Source: Monodelphis domestica (Eukaryota; Chordata; Mammalia; Didelphimorphia; Didelphidae). Taken from it: a stretch of 64,000 nucleotides of DNA. Positions 25,741-38,112 of this stretch are shown piece by piece. Under the pieces are notes generated by a model that was not told where the DNA came from, searched no databases, and saw only the letters and a list, made by a program, of their open reading frames with translations. Every line of letters starts with the position of its first letter. Positions within the stretch are counted from its first letter, which is position 1. The position numbers and the translations under genes were made by a program. The DNA lies in NCBI RefSeq assembly GCF_027887165.1, contig NC_077231.1, forward strand, positions 186,232,103 to 186,296,102, in the 5' to 3' direction.

Positions 25741-28261
25741 TGGTAAACTGAGGGAACTTTCTTTTGCAATGACTGCTGTCCTCTGGCTTGTGACTAGAGA
25801 GAACTGCTAAGGGAACCTGAAGATGCTTGGTTATAATGGAGGTAGGAATGAGAAATGTTGAGGGATGCTAATACACAGAGATGCTGGTACAGGGATGCTG
25901 CCACACAGGGGAACTGCTCTGGGGAATGCTCTGGGGTTTGCCTACTGATCCCTACTAATGGCTGATGGATCAGTATATCTTTCTAACCTCCTCCCCCCTT
26001 CACTCCCCCTCTTCTTCAACCCTCTCCGCCCTTGCCTCCCTCACCTCCCAATTCTTCTTGAAGCTTTTAACTTCTTCCCTCCACCCCACCCCCCATTGAG
26101 TAAACTATAAAGATATTCTTTTCCTTTCCTTTTTCAAGTCAAGGGGTTTATTGGGATAACAGGTTGGGAAACTGAGGTGAGAGGGATGACGATGTCCCTA
26201 ATCTAAAATGAGGATTATGAGGGTTTGGGAAGTCACAAGTGTGACAGAGAGATAGTCAGAGATGGAGGACAACAGCCTTTTAAGATCTTCTTTCTTCTTC
26301 ACAAAGTCAGCAAGATCTCTCAGCTTAATTTATGAAGCCCCCTCTCTCTCCATGCCTCTACCACACTAGTGAATAGAAAGTAAAGAGTAGGCATGTGATA
26401 CTTAAATGTTCCTTAATATATGTTAACTTGAATTGGGAGAATATATGCTCCTTCATGCAATATAGAAAAAAAAACAAGAAAATATAAAAATGAAACTTGA
26501 AATAATATGCCCATATTATTTGCCAAATAAATATGCCAAATAAAAAGTAAAAACCTGAAGACTTTTGTTCGGTGAGATTTTACAAATTCACTTATTCTCA
26601 TACTTGTTAAGAAGGAATTAAAAGAAAAATACCATCAATGCCATCTGCATCATCTAAACCAAATTCTTCCAGTAAATCTGCAATACAGGAAGGGGAGAAA
26701 GGGAAGGGAAAAAAGAAAGATGAATATTGAAAATTCTTTAAAATATACTTTTCCCCTAAATTATGGAATTATAAAACTTGGCGGATTTTTGTTTTTTCTC
26801 AATTCCTTTGTCTGTTTCTTGGTTTTAGAAAGAACCTTTCATTTCAAGAGTAGATTGAGTGAGCTTTGAAATAAGATAATTAATTATAGACTTAAACTTA
26901 ATATTTTCAATAAATATTGGATAATAAAGTATTAATGTTATGGCCTCCAAATTAGGATATTTCTCAGGATAATCTAAAAACATAATAAAAATTTTATTAT
27001 TAACTTATAATAGTGTAATTCTATGACAACTTTATGCAAAATGAATAGGCTTGTTGCATCCTATTATAGGATTTAAAGAATGAATGCTTTGATTTGGTAT
27101 AATTCAGATTATGGCATTTACATGACAGTCATTAGAATCCATGATTGGCATTCAAAATGCAACAGAATATAGTGTTGGCACAACATACAATTTATATTTG
27201 AAATAGATCACATTTCAAGGGATTCAAATACATACAAGCACATTTGTTAATATAAAAGCAAGCTGATCAATGACACATACAAATTATCCTTCATAAGAGG
27301 TGGATAAAGTTGATGCTCTTATGAGGCAGCAATGAGAGTGATTAATGCAATTATACTACAAGTGCTACAATTTGAATGATTCTTTAATTAGTTATATATC
27401 AGTCAATATAGTTAACAATTTATATAGCATTTTCTTATCATGAAATTAAAGGGCTAGAAACAAATGTTCTGAAAAGATTTACTTAGATGTACATTTGTAG
27501 AATAATAGTTAATAATGTATTATATATGTATATATATTATATTTTAATTTCTTTCCATATCCATTTTGCCTACTGGCATGCCTACTCTTCTTATATCTTT
27601 TAGTTTATCCATCTTAAAGTTTCTTGATCCATTTATGAAAGAAGGTATATATGAAATACATCTAAGAAATGCTGTGCAAAACTATTAATCCTGAAAGTTT
27701 TTTTAAATGAAACAAAAGTTTTTATCAACTCAGAATTATTCATTCAATATTATTAATAAATAAAACTCAACAGATTTAGCTCAACACTCACGGAAGACAA
27801 ATATTTATAAATACTGACCAAAAAATGACATTTTTGCTTCAAAAGGACAACCTTGTGCTTATGCTTTTCCAGTTTACTCTTCTAGCTTTAAAAGAGATAA
27901 ACCTAAATAAAAGGTTTGAAAAACTTTTAAAAACAATGATTTAAATAATTTAAAAAATAAAAATTAAATTAAATTTAAAAAATAAATTAAAATTAAAAAA
28001 CTATTTTAAAGTATTGGATAAATTAGGTTGTATGCAAGGCCACAATAATAATAAGAAAATGAAAGAAGTCTTAAATCAGGTTTTTCCAAAACACAACAAA
28101 TGCAATATCTTACCTTTTATTTATTCCATCTGCATCAGTAATGTATGTATTATAATGATAGCCTGGATAAATCTTTGCACTCACTCAATTTAGCTAAAAT
28201 TGTTTTGTACATCAGGCCAGAGAGAGAAATAGACAAATTGTCTAATATATCTCTTACCTTA
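25741..28261. other. Intronic or intergenic AT-rich sequence
   Basis: Apart from the candidate micro-exon at 26633-26677, a pyrimidine-rich patch near 25990-26100 and an A/T-only stretch near 27945-28005, nothing was recognised. Confidence 0.5.
26633..26677 (-). CDS. Candidate 45-nt micro-exon, possibly ANKRD26-like
   Basis: A good polypyrimidine acceptor (CTTCCTGTATTGCAG) is followed by 45 nt and donor G-GTATTT on the minus strand. With a two-base start it encodes LLEEFGLDDADGID, acidic and open. The central LDDADGI resembles MDDVDDL of human ANKRD26 (IQSMDDVDDLTQ), which is weak. It is phase-symmetric (starts and ends in the same phase), so it could be skipped without changing frame. It does not join in phase directly to the SPWDSE exon, so at least one exon would lie between, or it is alternative. 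Confidence 0.4.
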
Positions 28262-29150
28262 TGTGAAGATTGGATTTGGCTATCTCCTGATTGTAACAAT
28301 GAAGATACTTAGCTCTTCCTTTATTGGGAAGATTGAATTGTAATTCACAATCTGTATTTAGATTTTTAATCCCCAAAAGGTGGTAACTCAGTATTTGAAG
28401 TAGATCTACCAATTTTAATCTACAAAAGGGTTAACTCAGTATTTGAAGTAGATCTACCCATTTTAACTACAAAAAGGTGTTAACTAACTTCAAAAGGTGA
28501 ACTAACCAAAAAAGGTGTTAACTAATCATAAAAGGTATAACTAACTACAAAAAGGTGTGAACACCCATTTCATGCATTGAGTGGGAGGTCTGTGACCCAT
28601 GTGTGAATGAGCAGACAGTCCTGGAGAGGAGCATCTGCTGTGATTGGTAGTGTGGAAAGGAAATAAGACTGACAGTTGGTGGGGGAAGGGCCAACTGGGA
28701 GTGGTAGTTGGGTCTTGTGACTAGCACTTCCTTCCTGCTGGAGTGGCAGTTGGGTCTTGTGATTAGCACTTTCTTCCTGCTGGGTTTTTTACTTCCTCCC
28801 TGGTGTGGGAGGAGGGAGGAGCTCATTCAGCCCAGTCTGGAGTAGTGTGCTTCTTCTTGGTTCAGCCCGAAGATTCAGGCCCAATCACTTCTGAAGGTCA
28901 GACCTGTTCTTGTTTGCTTTCTGTCTACTGCTAAGATTCTGAATTAGACAAAGCGAGGACTGATATAGAGTAGATGGGAATGGGAGAGACCCTCTGCCAG
29001 CCTCTGGGGCCTGGCCTCAGCTCTGAAGCTGAGAAAAAACTCCAATCCCAACTGGTTAATAAACTTTATATTATTTGAATTCGCAGTTAGATAAGTGGAC
29101 TATCTTTTCTGGGCATAGAGGGAGCTGAACATCAGTTCACTCATTTAAAG
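28262..29150 (+). mobile_element. LTR, family B (fossil)
   Basis: Begins TGTGAAGATTGGATTTGGC like 55462 and shares GAACACCCATTTCATGCATTGAGTG in the middle. The U3-like part (28370-28560) holds several imperfect tandem repeats of a unit around CAAAAAGGTGTTAACTAAC. The 3' edge is approximate; ACCTTA occurs both before the start (28256-28261) and at about 29159-29164. It lies between the SPWDSE exon and the 26.6 kb candidate exon. Confidence 0.6.
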
Positions 29151-29404
29151 ACAAACAGACCTTATTGGACCCCTGCTGCTTCCTCTTGGCAGGGGGCATC
29201 TCTCTCCTTAGCCTCACCAAGCAATATTCCCTCTCTCTCCTCAACTCCTCCATACCCCCATACAAACCTTACTTTATCCCCAGTTTTTTCCTGTCCTCTC
29301 CATCCTTTCACAATAAATATTAATTAGTAAATAAGTAAATCTGAAGTGTAATTTTAAAAGTCACACTCAATACTGAAGTTTCAAGATCACTAAGTAGAAA
29401 ATAC

Positions 29405-29466
29405 CTCTGAATCCCAAGGTGAGTCTGTATCTTCCTCCTCTTCCAATTGCAATGCTGACAATATAT
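29405..29466 (-). CDS. SPWDSE exon of the ANKRD26-like gene, candidate
   Basis: The minus strand shows acceptor ATTTCACAG, a 62-nt exon and donor GAG-GTATTT. After two bases completing the previous codon it reads ILSALQLEEEEDTDSPWDSE, nearly the same as human ANKRD26 MMSALGLGQEEDIESPWDSE (recalled). The phase joins correctly to the acidic exon. This is the most specific sign that the minus-strand relic is ANKRD26-like rather than a generic ankyrin gene. Confidence 0.7.
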
Positions 29467-29894
29467 CTGTGAAATATAGATGAAATATAGATGAAAAAAT
29501 CACATTAATAATTAAAATACATGCTTGCTGGGGACATGGAAACATCAACCATATGTGTAGTTATAATCACTTCTGAAAAAACTAAAGGACTATTAGAAAA
29601 ATTTTCAGGAGAAGATAGTAGATTAAGAGAGTAATATTTGGATTTAGGGATTGTGGGTAAAGTAGGGGCCTTCAAAAAAAGAAGTTGGGGATGAGTGGTA
29701 ATTTTATATGAGAATATGTAACAAAAATTGTTTTCCTAAAATACTCTTAATAATGTGACAAAAAAAGGAGTCAGAACAGAAAGAATGTTTATATTTAATA
29801 TACTTCATCGTTAGGTTAATACACATCAAATTTATTGCTTTATAATGGCAATTTGCCAAAGAAAAGTTCTGTAAACACATTCTACCCCTTGAGA

Positions 29895-30020
29895 GAGTAG
29901 TGTGACATAGTGGATACAGGACCAGCTTTGGAGTTAAAGAGACCAGGGTTCAGGTCCCAATGCTGACAGACTGACAGTGGGACTAGGGGCAGGACACTGA
30001 ACTTCTTCATGCCCCAGGCA
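29895..30020 (+). mobile_element. MIR/CORE-SINE fragment
   Basis: GTGACATAGTGGATACAGGACC followed by a decayed core. Confidence 0.5.
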
Positions 30021-30115
30021 ACTCCATAAGAATGTAGGCTAGAGAACAGTTGCCAGTCTGCATTGATAGAAGTCTCCTCACTTGGTATTGCTTACAATTA
30101 AGTAATATTCTGGTT

Positions 30116-30340
30116 CTTACAATGTAAGTAATAATCTACATATTCTGGTTCATCTTCCATATCTATTTCATCCTGGTCATCTTGACTGAATTCCTCCTCC
30201 TCTTCTCCTTTCTCCTCTTCCTCACTTTCTTCTTCCTCTGTCACTTCATCTTCATAGTCTGCTAATTGTTCTTTTTCTTGGCTACTTCCTAATGGGTCTT
30301 CTTGATAGTTCATGAATGAATTATTTGGACCCTTCAGTGC
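30116..30340 (-). CDS. Acidic internal exon of the ANKRD26-like gene, candidate
   Basis: A minus-strand open stretch reads KGPNNSFMNYQEDPLGS, then a run rich in Glu and Asp (TEEEESEEEEKGEEEEEF), ending EPEYVDYYLH before the strong donor ATT-GTAAGAAC at 30115. One base is left over, which fits the two-base start of the next exon at 29466. The ending EYVD before the ILSAL exon resembles human ANKRD26 TYVDEVHK before MMSALG. The upstream boundary is uncertain (AAAAG acceptor-like sites near 30340). No breaks are seen in this exon. Confidence 0.5.
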
Positions 30341-30446
30341 TTTTATGATCTTTAATATTTAAAGTTTCGTAAGTTTTCTTTTGATACAGTTGTTGAAGAC
30401 TTCAATTTCTAGAATTATTGTCATCTTCATGAAGTGGTTATATGAG

Positions 30447-30650
30447 GGGGGCAGCTGGGTGGTTCAGTGAATTGAGAACCAGGCCTAGAGATGGGAGGTC
30501 CTAGGTTCAAATCTGGCCTCAGACATTTCCCATCTGGGTGACCCAGGGCAATTCACTTAACTGCCATTACCTAGCCCTTACCACTCTTCTGCCTTGGAGC
30601 CAATATATAATATTGATTCCAAGACAGAAGGTAAGGGTTTAAAAAAAAAG
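30447..30650 (+). mobile_element. Young marsupial tRNA-derived SINE
   Basis: Same family, flanked by TTATATGAG (30438-30446, 30654-30662). It lies between two candidate ANKRD26-like exons. Confidence 0.85.
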
Positions 30651-30731
30651 TCATTATATGAGAATGGGAGGAAAGAATAAAAGGTGAACAACTATAGAAG
30701 GAAGGATAAGAACCATAACAAATATAATAAC

Positions 30732-30899
30732 CTTATTAATGCCCAGAGGAACAGACATCTTCTGGACAGGCATTGAAAAGGTGCCAGGTGAGAGATAGGA
30801 TGACAGGGAAGGGATTCAATGACATCTTTTTTGTTATCTGAATGATTGTGCCCAAGAAAAGTTCTAGGTTCTGTATTAATACTGCTACTTTTTCCCCAT
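30732..30899 (-). CDS. ANKRD26-like internal exon (VESLP segment), candidate
   Basis: An acceptor (AATATTGTAG at 30900) is followed on the minus strand by a frame open to the end: WGKSSSINTEPRTFL, then HSDNKKDVIESLP. Human ANKRD26 has YGTVRTGNRTLFEDRDSDSQ followed by DEVVVESLP in the matching place. The 3' boundary at AAG-GTTATT is a guess. It is adjacent in order to the SDDED exon upstream and the acidic exon downstream. The frame is clean, but upstream exons of the same copy are broken, so expression is doubtful. Confidence 0.5.
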
Positions 30900-31139
30900 C
30901 TACAATATTAAAAACAAATAAAGAGTCCATGAAAAATAGTCATTTCAAGGAGATAAATAATACAAGAATGGAAATGACACAAATAGCTTATATGATGTCT
31001 CCTTATTTGCTGGGAAGCGTTTATATATTTATATATTTTCTTTGAGTTTGGCTTGGGGGAAAACAAAACATAAAAGGAAGCTAGAAAGAGTAAGGAGAAG
31101 GTATCCATGCCCCTAGAAAATTTCTGAAGGATACTTTAC

Positions 31140-31212
31140 CTGAATACTAAAATCTAATTCTTCTTAATCTGAGGGTAACCAGCAATCATCAGATCAGGGT
31201 TGATCAGAAAAT
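31140..31212 (-). pseudogene. ANKRD26-like internal exon (SDDED segment)
   Basis: The minus strand reads FSDQP, a stop, SDDCWLPSD, a stop, EELDFSIQ and then donor CAG-GTAAAG. This lines up position by position with human ANKRD26 LSGKPGVDDSWPTSDDEDLN (recalled), with stops at the G of KPG and the second D of SDD. The upstream acceptor is not clear. Two in-frame stops mark this copy as a pseudogene. Confidence 0.65.
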
Positions 31213-31834
31213 TGTTTAAGAAAACAAACATATGTAACTATATTTCCAGAAGAGAATCAATAAAAAGGCTTTTTAGTTGTTGCCAGGTGTTTTCCAACTA
31301 GATGGAACATTACAAAGGATAGAGCAGAATATGAAAACAATTTCTACTCCATGATTCAATTGGGAAAAGAAGAAAACATTGTTGCAGATGCCATCAGTAA
31401 GTCTATTATCCCAAATAATCTCACTTCCTTGTTTTATATTCCTCCAAACTTAACAAATAAAGACAATGGGACATCATAATCACACACCCAAAAAAAAACC
31501 TCAGTTATATGTACAATGTCAGTACTCTGTGCCTTCCTTACTAAAGTGTTCTGCCAAACAATTCAGAGTAAATCTCCTCTTTCTTGAGGTTGCCTTAAAC
31601 TGATTTCAACCTGGAAATAAGTAGAAAATTTATTACAATTTCAGAAAATTAATAATACTCATTAAAATTAATAAACTCATTAAAAGTACAAACACTCTTC
31701 AATGCAATATAATCATTGACGAAAATCTGCCAAATAATACTATATAACAGAGTAGAAAGTATTTGCAAAATAATTTAAACATATTCTTGATGTTTTCTTG
31801 ATTTAGAATGTCTGTCTGCTTATTTGCTGACATT

Positions 31835-31970
31835 CATTGTGCACCACTCCCTTCAAGAACTACCTTTAAGATCTACCTTAAAATTCATCTCCTTATCGAA
31901 GACTTCCATGACTCACATAGGAGAAGACAACTCACTGCAGATTACTAAAAAATGTACCTGCTTATCCATG
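31835..31970 (+). mobile_element. L2 (LINE-2) 3' end fragment
   Basis: AAAATTCATCTCC...GAAGACTTCCATGACT resembles the L2 terminal region. Confidence 0.4.
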
Positions 31971-32170
31971 TGTACAAGAAATGAAATGATGGGTCTTTTT
32001 CTTATGAGTAGCATTTCTGTACAATCACTGGAACTCTGTTTTCAGTGAATTTCACTCTAGAGCTCATTCTAATCACCACTTGTGATTTCCTAGACACAGG
32101 GACTTTATAGAGAGGAAATAATGCATATTGGCAACTGCTTGGTGTTAGAGTTGCCTGGGAACACTGAAGG

Positions 32171-35100
32171 ATTTTATTTATTTATTTACTTTTTAAACAT
32201 TATTTTATTTGGTCATTTTCAAACAATATTCATTGGAAATAAAAATCATTTTCTTTTCCTCCCTCCCTCCCACCACCCCTCCCATAGCTGATGCGCGATT
32301 CCTCTGGATATCACAGGTGTCCTTGATCCGACCCCATTTCCATGTTGTTGGAATTTGCTTTAGGGTGTTCATTTAGAGTCTCTCCTCAATCATGTCCCCT
32401 CAACCCCTGTAGTCAAGCAGTTGCCTTTCCTCGGTGTTTTTACTCCCACCTTTTGTCCTCTGCTTGTGAGTAGTGATTTTTCTCCTAAATCCCTGCAGAT
32501 TGTTCAGGGACATTGCATTGACACTAATGGAGAAGTCCATTACGTTCGGTTGTACCACAGTGTATCAGTCTCTGTGTACAATGTTTTACTGGTTCTGTTC
32601 CTTTTGCTCTGCATCACTTCCTGAAGGTTGTTCCAGTCTCAATGGAATTCCTCCACTTTATTATTCCTTTCAGCACAATAATATTCCATCACGAACATAT
32701 ACCACAATTTGTTCAGCCATTCCCCAATTGAAGGGCATCCCCTCATTTTCCAATTTTTTGCCACCACAAAGAACACAGCTATAAATATTCTTGTACATAT
32801 CTTTTTTCTTATTATCCCTTTGGGGTACAAACCCAGCAGTGCTATGGCTGGATCAAAGGGCAGACAGTCTTTTAGTGCCCTCTGGGAATAGTTCCAAATT
32901 GCCCTCCAGAATGAAATCAATTGGATCAATTCACAACTCCACCAGCAATGCATTAATGTCCCAACTTTGCCACACCCCCTCCAGCATTCATTACTTTCCT
33001 TTGCTATCATGTTAGCCATGTTAGCCACCTCTGCTAGGTGTGAGGTGATACCTCACAGTTGTTTTGATTTGCATCTCTCTGATTATAAGAGATTTAGAAC
33101 ACTTTTTTCATGTGCTTATTAATAGTTTTGATTTCTTTAACTGAAAATTGCCTATTCCTGTCCCTAGCCAATTTATCAGTTGGGGAATGGCTTGATTTTT
33201 TGTACAATTGATTTAGCTCTTTGTAAATTTGAGTAATTAGACCTTTGTCAGAGGTTTTTGCTATGAAGATTGTTTCCCAATTTGTTGCTTCCCTTCTGAT
33301 TCTATTTACATTGGTTTTGTTTGTTCAAAAAGTTTTTAATTTGATGTAGTTGAAATTATTTATTTTACATTTTGTGACTCTTTCTAAATCTTGCTTGGTT
33401 TTAAATTCTTTCCCTTCCCAAAGGTCTGACATGTATATTATTCTGTGTTCAACCAATTTACTTATAGTTTTCTTCTTTATGGTCAAGTCATTCACCCATT
33501 CTGAGTTTATTTTGGTGTAGGGTGTGAGGTGTTGATCCAAACCTAATCTCTCCCACACCATCTTTCAATTTTCCCAGCAGTTTTTATCAAATAGTGAATT
33601 TTTGTCCCAAAATCTGGATCTTTGGGTTTGTCATAGACTGTCTTGCTGAGATCATTTACCCCAAATCTATTCCACTGATCCTCCTTTCTGTCTCTTAGCC
33701 AATACCAAATTGTTTTGATGACCACTGCTTTATAATATAGTTTGAGATCTGGGACTGCTAGTCCACCTTCCTTTGTATTTTTTTTCATTATTTCCCTGGA
33801 TATCTTTGATCCTTTGTTCTTCCAAATGAACTTTGTTATAGTTTCTTCTAATTCAGTAAAAAAAGTTTTTTGGAATTTCAATGGGCATGGCACTAAATAG
33901 ATAAGTTTGGGTAGGATAGTCATTTATATTTTATTTTTTAAAATTTTTTAAACATTATTTTATTTGGTCATTTCCAAACATTATTTATTGGAAACAAAAA
34001 TCATTTTCTTTTCTTCCCTCCCCCCTCCCATCACCTCTCCCATAGCCCACGCACAATTCCACTGGGTATCACATGTGTTCTTGATTCAAACCCATTTCCA
34101 TGTTGTTGGTATTTGCATCAGAGTGTTCATTTAGAGTCTCTCCTCAGTCATATCCCCTCCACCCCTGTAGTCAAGCAGTTGCTTTTCATCGGTGTTTTTA
34201 CTCCCACAGTTTATCCTCTGCATGTGGATAGTATTTTTTAGATCCTAGCAGATTATTCAGGGACATTGCATTGACACTAATGGAGAAGTCCATTACGTTC
34301 AATTGTATCACAGTGTATTAGTCTCTGTGTACAATGTTTTCCTGGTTCTGCTCTGCATCACTTCCTGGAGGTTGTTCCAGTCTCCATGGAAATCCTCCAC
34401 TTTATTATTCCTTTTAGCACAATAGTATTCCATCACCAACATATACCACAATTTGTTCAGCCATTCCCCAATCAAAGGGCATCCCCTCATTTTCCAGTTT
34501 TTGGCCACCACCAAGAGTGCAGCTATGAATATTCTTGTACAAGTCTTTTTCCTTATTATCTCTTTGGGGTACAAACCCAGCAGTGCTATGGCTGGATCAA
34601 AGGGCAGACAGTTTTTATTGCCCTTTGGGCATAGTTCCAAATTGCCCTCTGGAATGGTTGGATCAATTCACAACTCCACCAGCAATGAATTAGTGTCCCT
34701 ACTTTGCCATATCCCCTCCAGCATTCATTACTTTCCTTTGCTGTTATGTTAGCCAATCTGCTAGGTGTGAGGTGATACCTCAGAGTTGTTTTGATTTGCA
34801 TCTCTCTGATTATAAGAGATTTAGAACACTTTTTCATGTGCTTATTAATAGTTTTGATTTCTTTAACTGAAAATTGCCTATTCCTGTCCCTAGCCAATTT
34901 ATCAGTTGGGGAATGGCTTGATTTTTTGTACAATTGATTTAGCTCTTTGTAAGTTTGAGTAATTGATGGTCATTTTTATTATATTAGCTTGTTCTACCCA
35001 TGAGCAGTTAATGTTTTTCCAATTGCTCAAGTCTAGTTTTAGTTGTATGGAGAGTGTTTTGTAGTGGTGCTCATATATTTCCTGTGTTTGTCTCAGCAGA

Positions 35101-37835
35101 TAGATTCCTAAGGATTTTATATTATCTAAGGTGATTTTGAATGGAATTTCTCTTTCTAATTCTTGCTGCTGAGATGTGTTGGAGATATATAGAAATGCTG
35201 ATGACTTATGTGGGTTTATTTTGTATCCTGCTACTTTGCTAAAGTTGTTGATCATTTCCACTAGCTTTTTAGTTGATTCTCTAGGATTCTTTAAGTAGAC
35301 CATCATATCATCTGCAAAGAGTGACAGCTTGGTCTCCTCATTGCCAATTTTAATACCTTCAATTTCTTTTTCTTCTCTAATTGCTACTGCTAGTGTTTAT
35401 AAGTACAATGTTAAATAATAGAGGTGATAATGGGCAACCTTGTTTCACTCTTCATCTTATTGGGAATACATCTAGTTTATCCCCATTGCAGATGATGTTT
35501 GCTGATGGTTTTAGATATATACTGTTTATTATTTTTAGGAAAGACCCTTCTATTCCTATGCTTTTTAGTGTTTTTAATAGAAATGGGTGTTATTTTTTAT
35601 CAAAGGCTTTTTCTGCATCTATTGAGATAATCATGTGATTTTTGTTGGTTTGCTTGTTAAAATGGTCAATTATGTGGATGGTTTTCCTAATATTGAACCA
35701 TCCCTGAATTTTTGGTATAAATCCTACTTGATCATAGTGAATGACCCTCCTGATCACTTGCTGAAGTCTTTTTGCTAGTAGCTATTTAAGATTTTTGCAT
35801 CTATATTCATTAGGGAGATTGGTCTATAGAGTTCTTTCTCCATTTTTGACCTGCCTGGCTTTGGAATCAGTACCATGTTTGTGTCATAAAACGAAGTTGG
35901 TAGAACTCCCTCTTTGCTTATTATGTCAAATAGTTTGAATAGTATTGGGATTAGCTGTTCTTTGAATGTTTGATAGAATTCACTTGTGAATCCATCAGGC
36001 CCTGGGGATTTTTTCTTAGGGAGTTCTTTGATGGCCTGTTGAATTTCTTTTTCTGATATGGGATTATTTAAGAGTTCTATTTCTTCTTCTGTTAGTCTAG
36101 GCAGTTTGTATTTTTGTAAATATTCCTCCATATCTCCTATATTGGCATATTTATTGCCATATATTTGGGCAAAGAAGTTTTTAATGATTGCCTTAATTTC
36201 CTCTTCATTGGAGGTAAGATCCCCCTTTTCATCTATGATACTGTTAATTTGCTTTTCTTCTTTTTTAATTAGATTGACCAGTACTTTGATTATTTTGTTT
36301 GTTTTTTCAAAGTACCAGCTTCTAGTCTTATTTATTAGTTCAATAGTTCTATCACTTTTGATTTTATTAATTTCTCCCTTAATTTTTAGGATCTCTGATT
36401 TGGTTTTCTTTTGGGGGCTTTTAATTTGCTTGCTTTCAAGTTTTTTGAGTTGCATGTCCAATTCATTGATCTCCGCCCTCCCTAATTTGTTAATATATAC
36501 ACTCAGGGATATGAATTTTCCTCTGAGTACTGCTTTGGCTGCATCCCATAAGGTCTGAAAGGATGTTTCACCATTGTCATTTTCTTCAATGAAATTATTG
36601 TTTCTATGATTTGTTCTCTAATAGATTTTGGAGTATCATATTATTTAATTTCGAATTGATTTTTAATTTTGCTCTCCATGTACCCTTGCTGATCATTATT
36701 TTTATTGCCTTATGATCTGAAAAGGTTGCATTTATTATTTCTGCTTTTTTTGCATTTGTATGCCATGTTTTTATGACCTAGTGTATGGTCTATCTTTGCG
36801 AATGTGCCATGTGCTGCTGAAAAGGTGTATTCCTTTTTGTCCCTATTTATTTTTCTCCATATATCTATTAACTCTAATTTTTCTAAGATTTTGTTCACAT
36901 CTTTTACCTCTTTCTTACTTATTTTTTGATTTGATTTCTCTAAATTTGATCGTGGTTCAGGTCTCTCACTAGTATAGTTTTACTATCTATTTCTTCCTTC
37001 AATTCTCCTAGTTTCTCCATTAGAAATTTGGGTGCTATACCATTTGGTGCATACATGTTGATTAGTGAGATTTCCTCATTATATATACTCACTTTTATCA
37101 GGATATAATTACCTTCCCTATCCCTTTTAATCAGATCTATTTTTACTTTGGCTTTGTCAGATATCATGATTGCAACTCCTGCCTTCTTTCTGTCAGTTGA
37201 GGCCCAATAGGTCTTGCTCCACCCTTTAATTCTGACCTTGTGAGTATCTACTCACCTCACGTGTGTCTCTTATAGACAACATATGGTAGTATTTTGGATT
37301 CTAATCCACTCTCCCATTCGTCTACATTTTATGGGTGAGTTCATCATATTCACGTTCAAAGTTATGATTGTCACTTTTGAATTCCCTGGCATTTTGATAT
37401 CCTCTCCTAGTTCTGACCTCTCTTCTTGTGCTATGTCCTTTTAGTCCAGTGGTTTATTTTTGGTCAGTCCCCCTATTCCCTTCCCTTGATATGCTTCCCT
37501 TTCTGGCCCCTCCCTTTTTGTTTCTTCTTGTTGTTTAGGGTCTGTTAGGTACCCTCCTCCCTCTCCTTCCCTCCCCTTTTTTATTTTTTGAGCTCCCTCC
37601 CCCTCCCCCTTGCCCCCTTAGTTTCCCCTTCTTCCTTACCCTGTAGGATAAGATATACTTTAAGATCCCAATGGGTCTAGATCTTCTTCCCTCTTAGAAT
37701 TGATTTCACTGAGAGTAATATTCGGGTATCACCTATTAGCACTCTCTTCCTCTCCCCCTTATAAGAGTATTCTCCCCCTCCCCTTCCCAAGTGTGTCTTT
37801 GTATGATAAAAATTATTCTATTTTTTTCTTAAAGT
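32171..37835 (-). mobile_element. 5'-truncated L1 (outer element) interrupted by a nested L1
   Basis: Minus-strand L1 sequence runs from a 3' A-rich tail near 32.17-32.21 kb up to 33925, and resumes at 34965 through RT ([29 protein letters not shown] box intact near 35310 as [13 protein letters not shown]) and endonuclease (MISDKAKVKIDLIKRD at 36940-37167) to about 37.8 kb in the inter-ORF region. ORF1 and the 5' UTR are missing. Breaks in ORF2 make it non-functional. Confidence 0.8.
33926..34964 (-). mobile_element. Nested 5'-truncated L1 inside the outer L1
   Basis: A second L1 3' end of about 1.04 kb in the same orientation interrupts the outer L1. It begins with its own A-rich tail (from 33926) and repeats the ORF2 C-terminus already seen at 32.6-33.0 kb (MRGCPLIGEWLNKLWYMLV). 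Flanks GATAGTCATTT (33915-33925) and GATGGTCATTT (34965-34975) form an 11-bp target duplication with one mismatch, and outer L1 sequence is continuous across it. Confidence 0.85.
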
Positions 37836-37837
37836 AT

Positions 37838-38112
37838 CTTTTCTCAATCCTCATATGGTTAGACCTTTCTGAAGCCTTTGACACCGTACCCCTCTTCTCC
37901 TTGGTACTCCCTTTTCTCTAGGTTTTGTGATACTACAGTCTCCAGGTTCATCTCACCCCTAAATCTGATCCTCTCCTCAGACTCCCTTGCTGATTAACTC
38001 CCCCATTCCACCAACTTCCTAAAGTGAAGGGGCCATCCCCCTTCCCCCAATCCCTTTATATGTTTTGGCTATTCAGGTGCCTAGCATATAGAGTAGGAGT
38101 TTAATAAAAGTA
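37838..38112 (+). mobile_element. L2 (LINE-2) fragment
   Basis: TTTCTGAAGCCTTTGACACCG, then a degraded L2 3' part; ends in a CCTAGCATATAG...TTAATAAA motif. Confidence 0.55.

Noticed and set aside
27945-28005. A/T-only stretch that might resemble a replication origin or matrix attachment site
   Set aside because: Composition alone is not evidence; it looks like decayed poly(A) sequence.
28545-28826. 93-codon minus-strand frame
   Set aside because: It lies wholly within the family B LTR and is antisense to it.
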